64,000 nt of DNA from Amoebophrya sp. A120 (GCA_905178155.1 CAJINV010000005.1:306999-370998); one strand, 5' to 3'. Shown: positions 12,501-23,930, counted from the first letter of the stretch. Numbers and translations: made by a program. Notes: a model not told the origin generated them from the letters alone.

Positions 12501-15302
12501 CAAAGAAGCCCATCTTTTTTTAGTACTTCTTTTTCGTGTTGCAACATGAAAACAAGTAGACGAAACAGCGATACATCAACAGCTCCGTCGAATTCCAATG
12601 TGGGCGCAGATTTCAATTTGTCATGCAGGAGGTTGGTCCGTCATGTTTCTAATTACTTTCAAAGTTGTTAAAAATACTGTAGATGGCGATGGCTTGTTTC
12701 AGATGATGAGGGAGAGGGAGAAGTAGCTCTGCGCACTTGCATAAGTTGAGCACGACGACGACAACCACCACCGCCACAGAGTTGCACACGTCGCGCACGC
12801 ACGGAACCGAGATCGAAATTCGATGTCCCAACTGTGACAGTACACTGGGCCAGCCGCTGGACTGCTGGAGCGCTTGCGATCCCGCGCAGCTCGAGTGGAG
12901 TGCGTGGTGCCCGCAGAGCTGCCTGATCGCGGACCAGGAGTTCCGCGGGGCCTGCTGCCGATTTGACCAAAACGTCAAGGCGATCGATGGGTTTGCGCCG
13001 CGGGAGTGCCAGGTCCTGGGGGCCCTGGACTTCGCGCAGAAGCCGTTCGGAGCCTCGGTGGAAAACCAGTCCGTGCTGAGTGGCATCACGCAGAGCTACC
13101 TCGACCAGGACAAGACCTACCATTCCTGCGTGGCGATCCCGAAGTGGGTGTCCGACAACCACGTGAAGGAGGGTTGCAATACCGTCTGTGCGGGCAGCTT
13201 CCCCGGCGTTTGCGCTGCGTGCACCGCGCGGCTGGAGGGCGCTGGGCTACTCGCCCCGGAAAACGAGATCATGGAAGCGGCGTGCTGTAAGAAGAACGAC
13301 CCCGGCATGGCGGCGGACAACGTGTGCCACGGCGCAACGGCGTTTCCCTACGCGGACCGGCTGGCAACTCCGGAGGCCCTGGACTACGAGTGTGTCTGGG
13401 TGCCTAAGACCACGGAAGATACTTACGCGACACCAGTGCAGACGGACCCCACCTCCACGACGGAAACACCATCGGGCGAGACGGGCGGGGGGACCGACTC
13501 CACTCCAACTCTACTCCAACACCCAGGTGGCAGTGGTAGTACAACCGCGGCCCCGATGATAGTACCAGAGGACGGAGTATCAAATGTGAAAATGTCTGGG
13601 TCTGGAAGAGTCATGCTGTTTTTGCATGACACAGGAGGTCTGGCATGGAAGCTCTAGCATCACAGGTTTCGAGAAGCTTCCGCATGACAAACCCCCCACT
13701 TTGGTGACAGAAAGTGCGCAGCTTTTGCTACCTATGCATGAGGGACTTTTCTGTGTTCTGAAATGCGCATCGCAAGTTTGTCTTCTTCCAGACCCAGACA
13801 CATTTGCAATCCATACGGAGAAGCCGACGAAGAAGCGCCAGTCGGCATGATCATCGGCGGCGCCGCGGCCATAATCATTCTCGTGCTCGCATTGATTTTC
13901 CTCGTGTTTTGCTGTTTGGCCAACCGGGACCACGACGACGACGACGACAGATATGGGAGTGTCACCAGGTAGTTCGAAATTGACAAAGTTGAAATCATTT
14001 GCAAAGCATAGATCGAAATCGACACCAGTTGGCGGACCCTCTATTTCTAAACGGCGCATGACAATAAATTTAGAACGCAACCAGAGCCTATTTGCGATGC
14101 TGCTAGGGGCAAAGAAGACTGCTGCTTTTGTCATGCTCCTTCGCACCTCCAGCACCTCTACCTGTAAAAGAAACTATCAAGCTACTTAAACAATCGCCCT
14201 CATTCGCCTTTTCTCCCATACAGATCTTTTGTGTGTTGCGTTTTCTTGTGCACTATTTTCAACTTGCTTCGCCGATTTCGAACCTGACGGTTCCATAGAG
14301 ACCGGGAGTACGCGTCCGACATTCTTGATACGTCCATAGAGCCGTCTATCAATCTGAGCGAGGACGAGAAAGAGTCCGACCTACCGTCCCACAAGCACAA
14401 GAAGCACGTGCGCAGCAAGGACCACAACAAGCACAGTCACCAAAACTCCAGCACCATGGGGGAGCCGGAAATAGGCGACTTGATGGAGTCCACGGAAGAC
14501 ATCTACGACGACACTTATAGTAAGAATAAGAAGTCCAAGACGCGGCAGAGCAGAACGAATACGCAACCAGCGGGGACGATGAATAATTCCTCGCTGGAGA
14601 AAAAGGGGCTCCAGAACAACAATTCTTCCCTCGAGAAGAAAGGACTGACCACCGGCAGTCAGCAGGAAAGCAGCACCGCCGTGCCCATGGACAAACGGGC
14701 CACGTTCGAGGCGCCCTCCTCTGCGAGGGGGACCTTCACGGGCGGCAGCGGGTTTACGGGCGGCAGCGGCTTCAACTCGCGGCAGCAGCCCAGCCAGATG
14801 ACGGACTTCGGGCAGCGGCTGTCGCAGATGCAGGTCGGCCCGGGGCACGCGGCCGAGGCGCGGAAGTCGCTGGCGCAAACCATTCTGGCGGACATCAACC
14901 AGAGTCAGAACTCCTACGCGGAAGACATGGTGAAAAGCAAAAAAGCGAAAAAGAACAAGAAGTCCAAAGACAAACAGGGGGACGGCGGGACCAGCAACTA
15001 TACCAGTAGCAACATGAGCTACTCCGACACAGACGCGTCGAATACCAGTAGCGCGAGAAGTAGGAAGAAGAAAAAGGACAAAAAGGCGCGAGCATCCCAA
15101 CGGCTGTCTCAGCTGCCCACGCGCGCGTCACAGAGTCCCGGCCGCATCGTATGCTTGGTGAATAAAGAAGCACACTGCACAAGCATAGGAGACTGTTCTT
15201 GCATCAGATTGATGATTTTGCATTTACGATTGCGTGATTGATATGGGGGGGGGTTCGACGAGAAGTACGACTAAGTCAAGTTCGCCTCCGCTGTAGAAAA
15301 GC
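9516..15302 (+). CDS. Cysteine-rich modular single-pass membrane protein (paralogue 2)
   Basis: Tandem paralogue of the preceding gene. Exons: 9516-11518, 11915-12440, 12749-13577, 13821-13951, and 14303 to about 15149 or beyond. The first in-frame ATG is 9516, but the start is uncertain. A hydrophobic segment followed by SGFQF (about 9810-9880) aligns with the N-terminal segment of paralogue 1. A long Ser/Asp/Glu-rich spacer follows. Next come one CGLD module (11060-11390) nearly identical in its GSPWLCQTIDEYNAC core to paralogue 1, and two CCK/ACCKK/FADx modules (11410-12430 and 12800-13400). A transmembrane segment lies around 13850-13920, ahead of a run of Asp and a Lys/Ser-rich tail. All four resolved introns are introners. 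The 3' end is unresolved: either a frame ending FDEKYD and TAA at 15271-15273, or another intron-dependent stop near 15293. Confidence 0.7.
11519..11909. mobile_element. Introner, heavily decayed
   Basis: The terminal similarity is weak: TACGATTTGCAAAAGGGTCC at the left against the complement of GGACACTTTTGCCCACGATA at the right. The flanking 5-mers (TACTC, CACCG) do not match. Assigned because removing it plus five bases joins 11518 to 11915 in frame. The join recreates the CGxxxxLN...CD spacing present in paralogue 1. Confidence 0.55.
12441..12743. mobile_element. Introner, decayed, unclassified
   Basis: The ends TATGAAAGTG and CACTTGCATA are imperfect inverted repeats that continue inwards. 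Flanking 5-mers TGTTG and AGTTG differ at one base. Excision plus one 5-mer joins 12440 to 12749 in phase 0, linking the ECV module end to a Thr-rich linker. Confidence 0.75.
13578..13815. mobile_element. Introner, family A
   Basis: TATCAAATGTGAAAATGTC at the left and a complementary right end finishing GCAATCCATA. It has a perfect CGGAG target duplication at 13573-13577 and 13816-13820. Excision joins the exons in frame just before the transmembrane segment. The interior is very close to the copy at 43546-43809. Confidence 0.95.
13952..14297. mobile_element. Introner, decayed, family D
   Basis: The left end TATGGGAGTGTCACC, with inner TTCGAAATTGACAAAG, matches the complement of the right end TTTCGAACCTGACGGTTCC plus ATA. 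Flanks ACAGA and GAGAC are no longer identical. A join of 13951 to 14303 keeps the frame. Confidence 0.7.
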
Positions 15303-16640
15303 TTTCTGAAATGATGCTATATGTGGGAGTGAAGAATATGAGAAGCCTCCTCCTCTGCAGATCTGAATAAAGACACCACTTTTGTCATGGAAATGGGTCG
15401 ACGAATTCTCCCCGCGGCGGGGAGAAACTGGTGTGGCAAGGTAGATTGTCTTCATGACTTCTCACATGCTCTTGCGTGTGCTTCTTTCCTCTCCGATACC
15501 CCTCCGCCTTCATGAATATCTCGAGCCAGATCAACCAAGCAGCGAGAAAGAGTAAAAGAAATAAGTAGCGTTTATGCGATTTTTTAAAGCTCCACACAGC
15601 ACGACTTTTTGTGCCCTACGTAGCTGTTTGCGCTTTGGAAAATAGAAAGATAGATAAATAGATTATTCCATCGAATTTTTTCTCAATCATTCTCCACGCA
15701 CCCTTTTTTAGCATTACTTTAGACATTTACGCTTGTATGTTTTCCCATCTTGTTTGAGTAGTGTGCTCATGTTTTTCGGAGAAGAAATTCAAGAATTTAC
15801 GGTAGGAGAACGTGTCCTCAACCCCCAAGCTTACTATTGCTCCACCCCTTTAGACCGATAGTTTTCGTTGTCGAATTATTTGTTCAACTCGCTTTCTGTC
15901 GCGTACGCTAGAAAAAGGCAAGTAGCATCAAAACCTGTTTCCACTTCTTTGGAGGGTTGCCCAGGCCTGTTTCCGGAATGGTATTTGGACAAAGCTAGGC
16001 GTTGTTCGTCTTTAACTGGAAAATTCGAAAACTCTCGGTTTCGTAATTCGTCCACTGCCACGGAGTCTTCTTTCCTCCTGAATTACAACTCGTTTACTCG
16101 GTTTGTGTCTGCCAACATCAATTCGTGCTCTGCTCGGTTTGTTTCCTTTTGTCAGAAACAAGAAATACAAGTTGTAAGCCCCTTCGTGGTCCCGCCCAAT
16201 CTGGCCGGTCTCGGTGTATGGTCTTCACAGTATTTTACTCGTGCGCTTATTTTTGTTTTCGTACAACCCGCTTTATTAGCTTTTCGTCCCGACAGACTAC
16301 ACCAACACCGATAGATATCATTTTCGTGCTTCTGGTGGAATATCGGTCGTTCACTAGCTTCAGTGATGCTCGGTAAAAATCTGTTCGCAATTCGTTTCAA
16401 TTTCAAATAAATTACCAGTACGTTATTTTATCCCCCGTTTATCCACCTCTTGACCACTGATAGACCGGTAGCTACAGTATGATTTTGGTCAAATCTTCGC
16501 GATCACATAGTTTCCCCCGCAACGTCGTCTTCGAGAACTCTAAGTAGAACCACTCGACGTTATCGACAAAAACATTGCAATACTAGACTGTCCCATCATC
16601 GATCCCGCCTTGGCACGACTAACAAAATATTATCGCGAGA
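15303..16640. other. Intergenic, before the kinesin gene
   Basis: About 1.3 kb, AT-richer than the genes. No gene, RNA or repeat could be supported. Confidence 0.6.
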
Positions 16641-19600
16641 ATGAACACCCCAACGCCCCCACCCCCGACCAGCACCGCCGAGGGCGTGAACCAGGCGATC
16701 TATGTCGCGCTGCGGATCCGTCCGTTCGTGCCCCGCGAAGCGGGGGAGGACCGGATTTTGTTTTGCAAGAACGGGAAGTTGGAGCTGTTGAACCCGCAAC
16801 TGAAGAAGCAGAAGCAAACCTTCGACGGGTTTGACGAATTGATGGACAGCTCCGTGGACAAGCAAGACGTGTATTACTTCGATCAGCAGAAGGTGTACGA
16901 TACATTAGGGAAAAAAGTGTTCCGCACCGTGACCGACGGGTACTCCGCGGCGCTGTTTGCCTACGGGCAGACCGGCAGCGGGAAGACGACCACGGTGACG
17001 GGGCACTTAGATGTGAAGCACGACCACGGGCTGCTGCCCAGACTCCTCCAGGACCTCTTCGCGTTTCAGGAGCAGCAGGCGAAGCTGAATTTATCAACTG
17101 TAAAAATGTCTGGGTCTGGAAGAATTCATGTTTGTCATGCTTGTCTGTCATGACTCTTAAATCTGTCATGCACGTTACCCCAGAGCTCCGTTTTTCTGTG
17201 ATGCAGAAGCAGTTTGTCATGCAGAATAGGCAACACCGACATAGGAGCTCAGAAACTTGTCATGCTGAGCCAGAATCTGTGGCCTCATCATGAGACGCCA
17301 CCCAGCATCACAAGTTTCCAGACCGAGACATTTTTACATTTGATAGAATTTGAGTGAGCACAAAATCCAATGCAGCGTGTTGGAGATCTACAACGAGCGG
17401 CTCCGCGACCTGCTGATCCCGAAGGACCAGGAGATCCGGGAAAAAATCGACATCCGGTCGCACCCGAGGTTAGGGAATTACATCCCGAATTTGACCATCG
17501 AAATCGTGAAAGACTTGAACGAGGCGAACCATTGCATGGAGTTCGCGCGCTTGAATCAGACCGTCGCGTCCACGCAGATGAACGCGAAATCCAGTCGGGC
17601 ACACACCGTGTTTTCCTTCAAGATGGAGAAGGTGGTGAAGTCCATCGGGCAAGGGACAAGTGCAACGGAGATGTTGAACAGCAATTCAGCATCTACGACG
17701 ACGTCCTCTACCCTACATTTCGTCGACTTAGCCGGGCGCGAGAACGAAAAGACGACCTTGGCGCGGGGGGAGCGGCTGGTGGAATTAGGGTTCATCAACA
17801 AATCCTTATTCCACTTGTCCAACTGCATCCAAGCGCTGGGGCAATCCTCGAAGGGGAGCGGAAATTATCCGAAGATCAAGGGCACGATCGATATCGGGAA
17901 AGCGAACTACCGAAACTCGAAAATTACGATGCTGTTACAGGAAGCGCTGTCGGGAAACAGTCGGACGTTCATGGTCGGAACGCTGTCCCCCGCCGCGTCG
18001 GCGTTCGACGAAAACGCGGTGACCCTGCGGTTTGCGGCAACTTGTAAAAACATCAAAACGCTGTCGAGCAAGATTGAGGCGAAGGAATCGGACACGGTGG
18101 TGCAGCTGCAAACGGAAATTGAACGGCTAAAACAGCAGTTGGTCATCGCGCGGGAGGAACAAGACTTGGCCATACGTACTATCGGGGATTTTTGTTTTTT
18201 GGATCTTCTGCGTTTATTTCTCCAGTTTTGAAAATCGCGGTCATCTTTAATGTACGAAGGTAGACTTCTTCTTCTAGTGCAACCTCAGATTTCTAGTGCT
18301 CTACAGACAAAAATATAAAACTGCTCCATTATGTCTTCCTCTTCGCCAGCCTTGAGAATTATCTTGTATCATGATCATAAGTTCAACAGTTTTCATCTTC
18401 GAACAAAATCCCCACAGAACGGCGGGAGCCCAGCGTCCACGAGACGCCGCAGGAGGTGCAGGAGCAGCTGGAGGCGGTGCAGGCCGCGCTCGCGGAGAAG
18501 ACCAAGACGGCCCAGCAACTGTCGGAGGAAGCGGAAAGGTTGCGGAAGTACCGACACGCGATGATGATGCGACTGGGTGTCGCGAAAGTGCAGTTGCTGC
18601 ACGAAAAGGAGAAACACGAACTTTTACCGTTACTGTCCAACGAGTCTTCCGATCCGCACCAGTGCGGAAAACTGCAGTACTCGTTTACCCACTTGAAAAC
18701 TTGGTACTTCGGGGACAATTTCGACGCGGTCGTTTTAACGGCGAAGAAGAACGGCGAATACGAGGAAGCCGACACGGCGCCGACCTATTTCGCGTCCCAC
18801 GCCATCTCGTCCGAGAAGCTGCCCAATTGCGCGGAGTTGATTGGCTTTCAGACCGCCCCGGTGCTGTGCAAAGTGGTTTGCACGCAAACCCGTGACGGGC
18901 CGCAATTGCAGGTGATGAAGCTGTGCGAGGATGGGGATAACGCGGCGGTTATCCTGAGTAAAAACGTACCCACACCAGAGTCAGGATGGGGATTTTGCAA
19001 CACAAACCTAGGAGTTTTAGGACTCACGCATGACAAATTTCAGTCCGTAAAGTAGTGCAAGTTAGCAAGGAAAGCCGCGTCACAAATCGACCTTCTGATC
19101 CTGTTTACAGCATTACAAGTTCCCAAACACGATTGAAAATGCCTGTCATGGGGTTGCGCATCACAAATGTTCCTGTCATGGCAAATCTGCATGAAAACTC
19201 TGGGGTGGGGACGTTTTTACACAGGATAGCGGTGCTTTTGAATAACGAGGAATTGAAACAGAACCAGCTGTATCAAATGTAAAAATGTCTGGGTCTGGAA
19301 GGATCCAACTTGTCATGCTGATTTTGGATTCTAAAAAAATCTGCATTGCATGAGCAGCAAAGAGAGTCCAAATTTTGCAGCACGGAAAGGGCATTTGTCA
19401 TGCGGGATAGGCATCAGAAAGCCCTCTCAAAATCTGTGATGCTAGGGCATGCGTCACAGACTTGAGGAGTCATGCAAAATATGCATGACACACCCGGCAA
19501 TCTTCCAGACCCAGACATTTTTACATTTGATAAGCTGTCCAGACCGCTGCAGCAGGGGGACAAGCTACTCTTCGGCCGGAGTTTCTGCTTCCGCTGCTAC

Positions 19601-21970
19601 TTGCAAAACGCCGAGCCGACGGACGACGCACTGCACACGCCGCGAAACCGCCGGACGCAGTTCAATACCTCAGATGAAGTGCTGAACGCGTTGCAGACCT
19701 TACTACCGAAACAGGACTTCGTCAATACCTTCAAGCTCCACCACGCGAAGCAATTCGTTTCCAACATGAAGTCACTCTCCATCGATCACGAAAAGAAGAC
19801 GCGGAAGTTTCTCTACGAAGCGTGCAAACTGAAAGCCTTGGTTGAGGAGGCGAACGAGATGACCACCGCGTTGCGGCCCTCCGACGGTTTGTTTATCGAG
19901 CTGGCGCACGCGGCGCCCATTGTCTACATGGGCTACCCGGACGCGTACGTCCCGTTACCCATCGTGCGGCTGGCGCGGCGGGTCGATCAGGATTGGAAGA
20001 AGTGGCGGTTGCGGAATTCCGGGCTGCAAAAGGCGAACAATTTGCATTTGTCGGAAAACCATCTGGCCGAAATGGATTTCGAGCACCACCACCACGAGGA
20101 ACATCTGGACCAGGAGGACGAAACGCTGTTCGTGTGGAACGTGCCGAAGTTCCTGAACCGGTTGGAACTGATGCGCGACATCTACCACAGCTGGCAGCAG
20201 GGGCACGAGATCGTGGTCGATCTGAAAAACGACCCGTGGGTGGAGGCGGGGCCGGTGGAAATCGAGTTTTGGATGTCGAAGTACACGCGGGAAATGGAAA
20301 GTCAGAAGGAGGAAACGGAGCTGAAGGTGAAGCAACTGAGAAAGGAGAAGGACCAGTTGCTCGTGGAAAAAAATGAAAATGAAACGCAGAAAAAACAGCT
20401 TGAAAAACAGATCCAAGACTTGGAAGTCCAACTCTCCGCGGTGAAGGAGGTGCACGACAAGCAGGCCGAGCAGCAGACGAGCGCTTTTTCCGAGCGGGAA
20501 CTGCAATTGCGACAGGAAATCGCCCGGTTGAAGACGGAGCTGGAGCAGAAGATAACCGACATCGCGAAAATCGAGCAGGCACATATGACCTGCTCAAACG
20601 TTACAATCTCAAACGTTACAATAGAACGTGAGTTTTGTATTGCATGATGAGCATGACAGACTCGGACAGCATTCCACTTTCTGCAATACAAATTTCGCCA
20701 GATTGTAGTGCGGATTGGGACTCCAGAACTTGTCATGCGGAATCCTATGAGATTTGGCTAGGTCATGCACTTTTGCATCACAGATTTCCATACTCTATTG
20801 TAACGTTTGAGATTGTAACACCTGATCGGGTTATAGCACATCACGAGGAGCTGCTGGATTTGTCGAAGAAACAGAAATTGATGCAGGTGGAGGCGTATGC
20901 TTTGCAAACATGTCTGGGTCTGGAAGGATGCGAACTTGTGATGCCTGTTGCGGATCGTACAAAAATCTGTGTTGCGTAACTTGCAAAAGGTGCCCACTCC
21001 TGGCCATGCTGAGAGGGCATGTGTCATGCAGAACAGGCATCACCCAGGGGCTGCAGATCCTGTGATGCTAGACCCTGCATTCCAGACTTGGTGGAGCTTG
21101 GATAAACTGCATCACAAATCTCGCAATCTTCCAGACCCAGACATTTTTGCATTTGATAAGGCGGATATGGAAATCCGGAAGGTGAAAGACGAGATTAAAA
21201 CCTCGGTTGTGAGGCAGAAAGAGTTCGACGAGAAACGGTTCTCGGAAGAGAAAATGACCATGGAAAAGAAGTTTGAAATAGAACGGAAGCAACTGTACGA
21301 GCAGGGGGACGAACTGAGGCGGCAGTTGTCCGCGATGAAACAAACATCGGACGTAAAAGTTTCGCTGGAGCAGGAGAAATTGCAAACGTTGCAGAAGGAG
21401 CTGCAGGACCAAAGGGTGGCACTGTACGAGAAGATGGAAAAGGACAAGAAAATCCTGTTGCACGAGCACGAAACAATTTTGATATCCGAAAAACATAATT
21501 TCGAACGCGAAAAGACGGCCTTGCAGGCGGATTTGGATTCCCGGTTGAAAGAAACACAGGAAGATCTTGCGCGGTTGTTGGCGGAAGAGAGACAGAAAAT
21601 GGAAAGGACGATTCAGCTGGAAAGAGAGGAATTTAGTCTGCAGCTGCAGAAACAGAGGGAGCTGTATGAGCAGATGCGGCGGGACCGGGATAGGATTCAA
21701 TCCGAGCTAGAGCACGTCAGAAAGGACAAAGAAGCTTTGGAGGCATCTTTATTAGGGGATAAGGACCAGTCCGCCGCGCAGTTGAAGCGGTGCATGGAAC
21801 TGAGTCTCGCGAACCAGAAACTGCTGGACCAGTTTTTTGTCGCGAAAAAAGGAAATAACGCCAATAGCAACGAGCAACGGCCGAAGTCTCCAAGAAGTGG
21901 CGCGCCAAACATTGTGCAAATGACGGCGCCAGCGGGATCGAAGGGTAGCGCCGGCGGAGATAGGTTGTAG
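16641..21970 (+). CDS. Kinesin motor protein with FHA-like region (kinesin-3-like)
   Basis: Microtubule-based motor of 1250 residues. Exons: 16641-17091, 17351-18175, 18418-18949, 19234-19270, 19538-20583, 20841-20895, 21164-21970; they sum to whole codons. The motor domain begins at the N-terminus. The P-loop GQTGSGKT is near residue 110. Switch I reads NAKSSRAH (usual form SSRSH) and switch II reads DLAGRE (usual form DLAGSE). A neck coiled coil follows, then a region ending GDKLLFGRSFCFRC that resembles the end of the FHA domain of kinesin-3 motors. The C-terminal half is charged coiled coil. Cargo is unknown. One intron (18176-18417) is GT-AG and five are introners from three families. 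The first introner splits the motor domain and two others split the FHA-like region. Confidence 0.92.
17092..17345. mobile_element. Introner, family A
   Basis: TATCAACTGTAAAAATGTC at the left and ACATTTTTACATTTGATA at the right. GAATT is duplicated at 17087-17091 and 17346-17350. Excision joins 17091 to 17351 in frame within the kinesin motor domain, between the P-loop and the EIYNE motif. Confidence 0.95.
18950..19228. mobile_element. Introner, family B (279 bp)
   Basis: TATCCTGAGTAAAAACGTAC at the left and ACGTTTTTACACAGGATA at the right. GCGGT is duplicated exactly. Excision joins 18949 to 19234 in frame. The interior is highly similar to the reverse complement of the element at 26595-26873, which is also 279 bp. 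Confidence 0.95.
19271..19532. mobile_element. Introner, family A
   Basis: TATCAAATGTAAAAATGTC and its complement, with an exact AGCTG duplication (19266-19270, 19533-19537). In-frame join to 19538. It begins only 42 bases after the preceding family B element. The interior is closely related to 22804-23065. Confidence 0.96.
20584..20835. mobile_element. Introner, family F
   Basis: The left end has TATGACC then AACGTTACAATCTCAAACG. The right end has CGTTTGAGATTGTAACA and finishes GGTTATA. GCACA is duplicated at 20579-20583 and 20836-20840. Excision joins 20583 to 20841 in frame inside the coiled coil. Confidence 0.93.
20896..21158. mobile_element. Introner, family A
   Basis: TATGCTTTGCAAACATGTC at the left and ACATTTTTGCATTTGATA at the right. 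AGGCG is duplicated exactly (20891-20895, 21159-21163). In-frame join to 21164. Confidence 0.95.
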
Positions 21971-22698
21971 ATCTTGCGAAGTGCGGTCTTTTTTACTACA
22001 CTATGAGGTTGGTAGTTGCTTACAATTTCATTTCTGGATGGAGGTAGATGATGCACCAGGTTCTAGGAATATACAAGTATCGCCTGTAGAACGTGCAGGC
22101 AAAACTAAAAATCGTTGGAAAGCAAGCGCTGTGATCGAATTCGAATTGGGAATTATCTCTCATGATTTCTCGTAATATAGTCGGCAGGGCATGCCGGTAG
22201 ACGCTGTAGCTTTTTCGATTGCTGGCGCTTGTGTCAACAAAACTCGCTTCGTGTTTTTTGATTCGCCAGTCCGCCGGTTTCTGAAGAATGTTTGTTTTAA
22301 AGAGGGACTTCTGGTTATTTGTGGGTCGGGTGCAGAGAAGCTGATCAAAGCTGAGAGAAATTTTGAGCGACCCAAAAAACGAGAAACAAAATGAGCCCTC
22401 GGAGCGAAGTAGAGCAACAATCAAAATGCGGAGCAAAGAGAGTTGAAGAAAGAGAGTTGTAACTTCAAACCACTTGTTCCAAACCATGGGCATGGAGAAA
22501 GCTTTTACTTTGTTGCTGTCGTGATTTCTCTTTCAACGAAACTAGAAGGTGTCCAGAAGTGAGGTTTCAAGGATGCGACGCCGCGTGTGAAGTTGAAGCA
22601 CCGAGCCGACGAATCCTTTTTGCCTCTCGTCAGGGGACAGCACAGAGTCATTTTGTACTAGTATCGCGTACTAAACGCTGATTGAACTACAAGCAGCT
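21971..22698. other. Intergenic, kinesin to next gene
   Basis: About 0.7 kb, AT-rich. No gene or repeat seen. Confidence 0.6.
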
Positions 22699-23930
22699 AT
22701 GCCCTCTAATATGGCCGAAATGGACGAGCGTCTTCGCGATTCCGTGCGCGACCCGGCGGTGGACAAGTGGTTCAAGGCCAGGAAAGAGGAGCACTACAAC
22801 ACATATGGATTGCAAATATGTCTGGGTCTGGAAGAATGCAACTTGTGATGCTGAATTTGGATTCCAAAAAAATCTGCATTGCCTGAGCAGCAAAGGGAAT
22901 GCAATTTTTGCTACGCGGAGACGGCATTTGTCATGCGGAATAGGCATCGCGGAGCCCTCAAAAAATCTGTGATGCTAGGGCATGCATCACAGACATCATG
23001 GCCAATGCAAAACATGCATGACAAGTCTCAGAATCTTCCAGACCCAGACATTTTTACATTTGACAACACAACCGGCCAGGCAATTCAGACCATTGAGGGC
23101 GACCTGAAAAAATTGCAGTTGAAGGGAATGAGTACAGTTTTTGACATTTTTACTGGATCCTCGTTCGGTTTGCTGTGATAGGGGAATCAAAATTGTGCGG
23201 GAAAGTCACAAAATAGGATAATTCATGCCCTGTCATCATGAACAGTACGTCCACACTGAGAAACCCTTGTACTAAAATCATCAAGAACGGCACCCAAAAA
23301 CGTCCACTAGGTCCAGTGGAGGGTGGTCTGTCCGAGGGTCTCGATTCCCCGCGGAAAGCGGCAATGCGGCTGATGCAGGCGACGGACATCGGTGAAGGAC
23401 CGATGTTCCAGGGACCCCCGGCGCCGCAGCCCCCGCAGCAGAGGGGCGTGTTGGTACAGGTATCAAAGGCAAAAATGTCTGGGTCTGGAAGATTCCGAGA
23501 TTTGTCATGCTAGTCTGGCATGATTCTGAACTCTGTATTGCGTGGCCGCGAAGAGCTCCTCTTGCCTGTCATGCAAAAACGCAGTTTCTCATGCGGAGAC
23601 GGAGTACGCAACTCAGATTCAGAACCACGGCAAAACTTGTCATGCTGGGCAGCGCATTACAGTGTTTTCACTATTCCCTTCCTTGCATCACAAGTTTCCA
23701 GACCCAGAAATTTTTGCAGTTGATAACAGGATTCCGAAGACAAGTACGTAACTGCGGTGGGTGGCGACGGCGCGTCGCAGGAGTACGTGAAGTGCTACAA
23801 GGGCGAGCAACGAGTGAGCTGTGCGGTCTCCGATGAGGCGGCGGGGGGACGGAAAGTTTGCTCCTCTGGAGTGGGAGGTATAAGAACACGGTTTTGTGCA
23901 CGTTCGATTGTATTAAATCTGCTCGTTTAA
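22699..23930 (+). CDS. Hypothetical protein, 171 residues
   Basis: Not recognised. Exons 22699-22803, 23071-23131, 23311-23460 and 23731-23930 sum to whole codons. The protein starts MPSNMAEMDERLRD. It has a charged N-terminal half, a Pro/Gln-rich linker (APQPPQQRG) and a Cys-containing C-terminal part. Intron 23132-23310 is GT-AG; the other two are introners. The C-terminus is uncertain because GGAGGTATAAG near 23877 could be a donor to a further exon. If so, the last residues before the TAA at 23928 would be intronic. The start is the first ATG of the open frame and lies close to two more in-frame ATGs. Confidence 0.6.
22804..23065. mobile_element. Introner, family A
   Basis: TATGGATTGCAAATATGTC at the left and ACATTTTTACATTTGACA at the right. 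ACACA is duplicated exactly (22799-22803, 23066-23070). In-frame join of 22803 to 23071. The interior is shared with 19271-19532, so the two are recent sister copies. Confidence 0.95.
23461..23725. mobile_element. Introner, family A, with a possible GT-AG register
   Basis: TATCAAAGGCAAAAATGTC at the left and AAATTTTTGCAGTTGATA at the right. ACAGG is duplicated exactly. Shifting the boundaries one base into the duplication gives GTATC at the 5' end and ACAG at the 3' end. This is the only element here that can be read as a conventional GT-AG intron. Confidence 0.94.

Noticed and set aside
17093-17153. Recurring peptide ending KMSGSGR at the ends of many open frames
   Set aside because: It is the translation of the family A terminus (AAAAATGTCTGGGTCTGG) read from the upstream exon, not a conserved protein tail.
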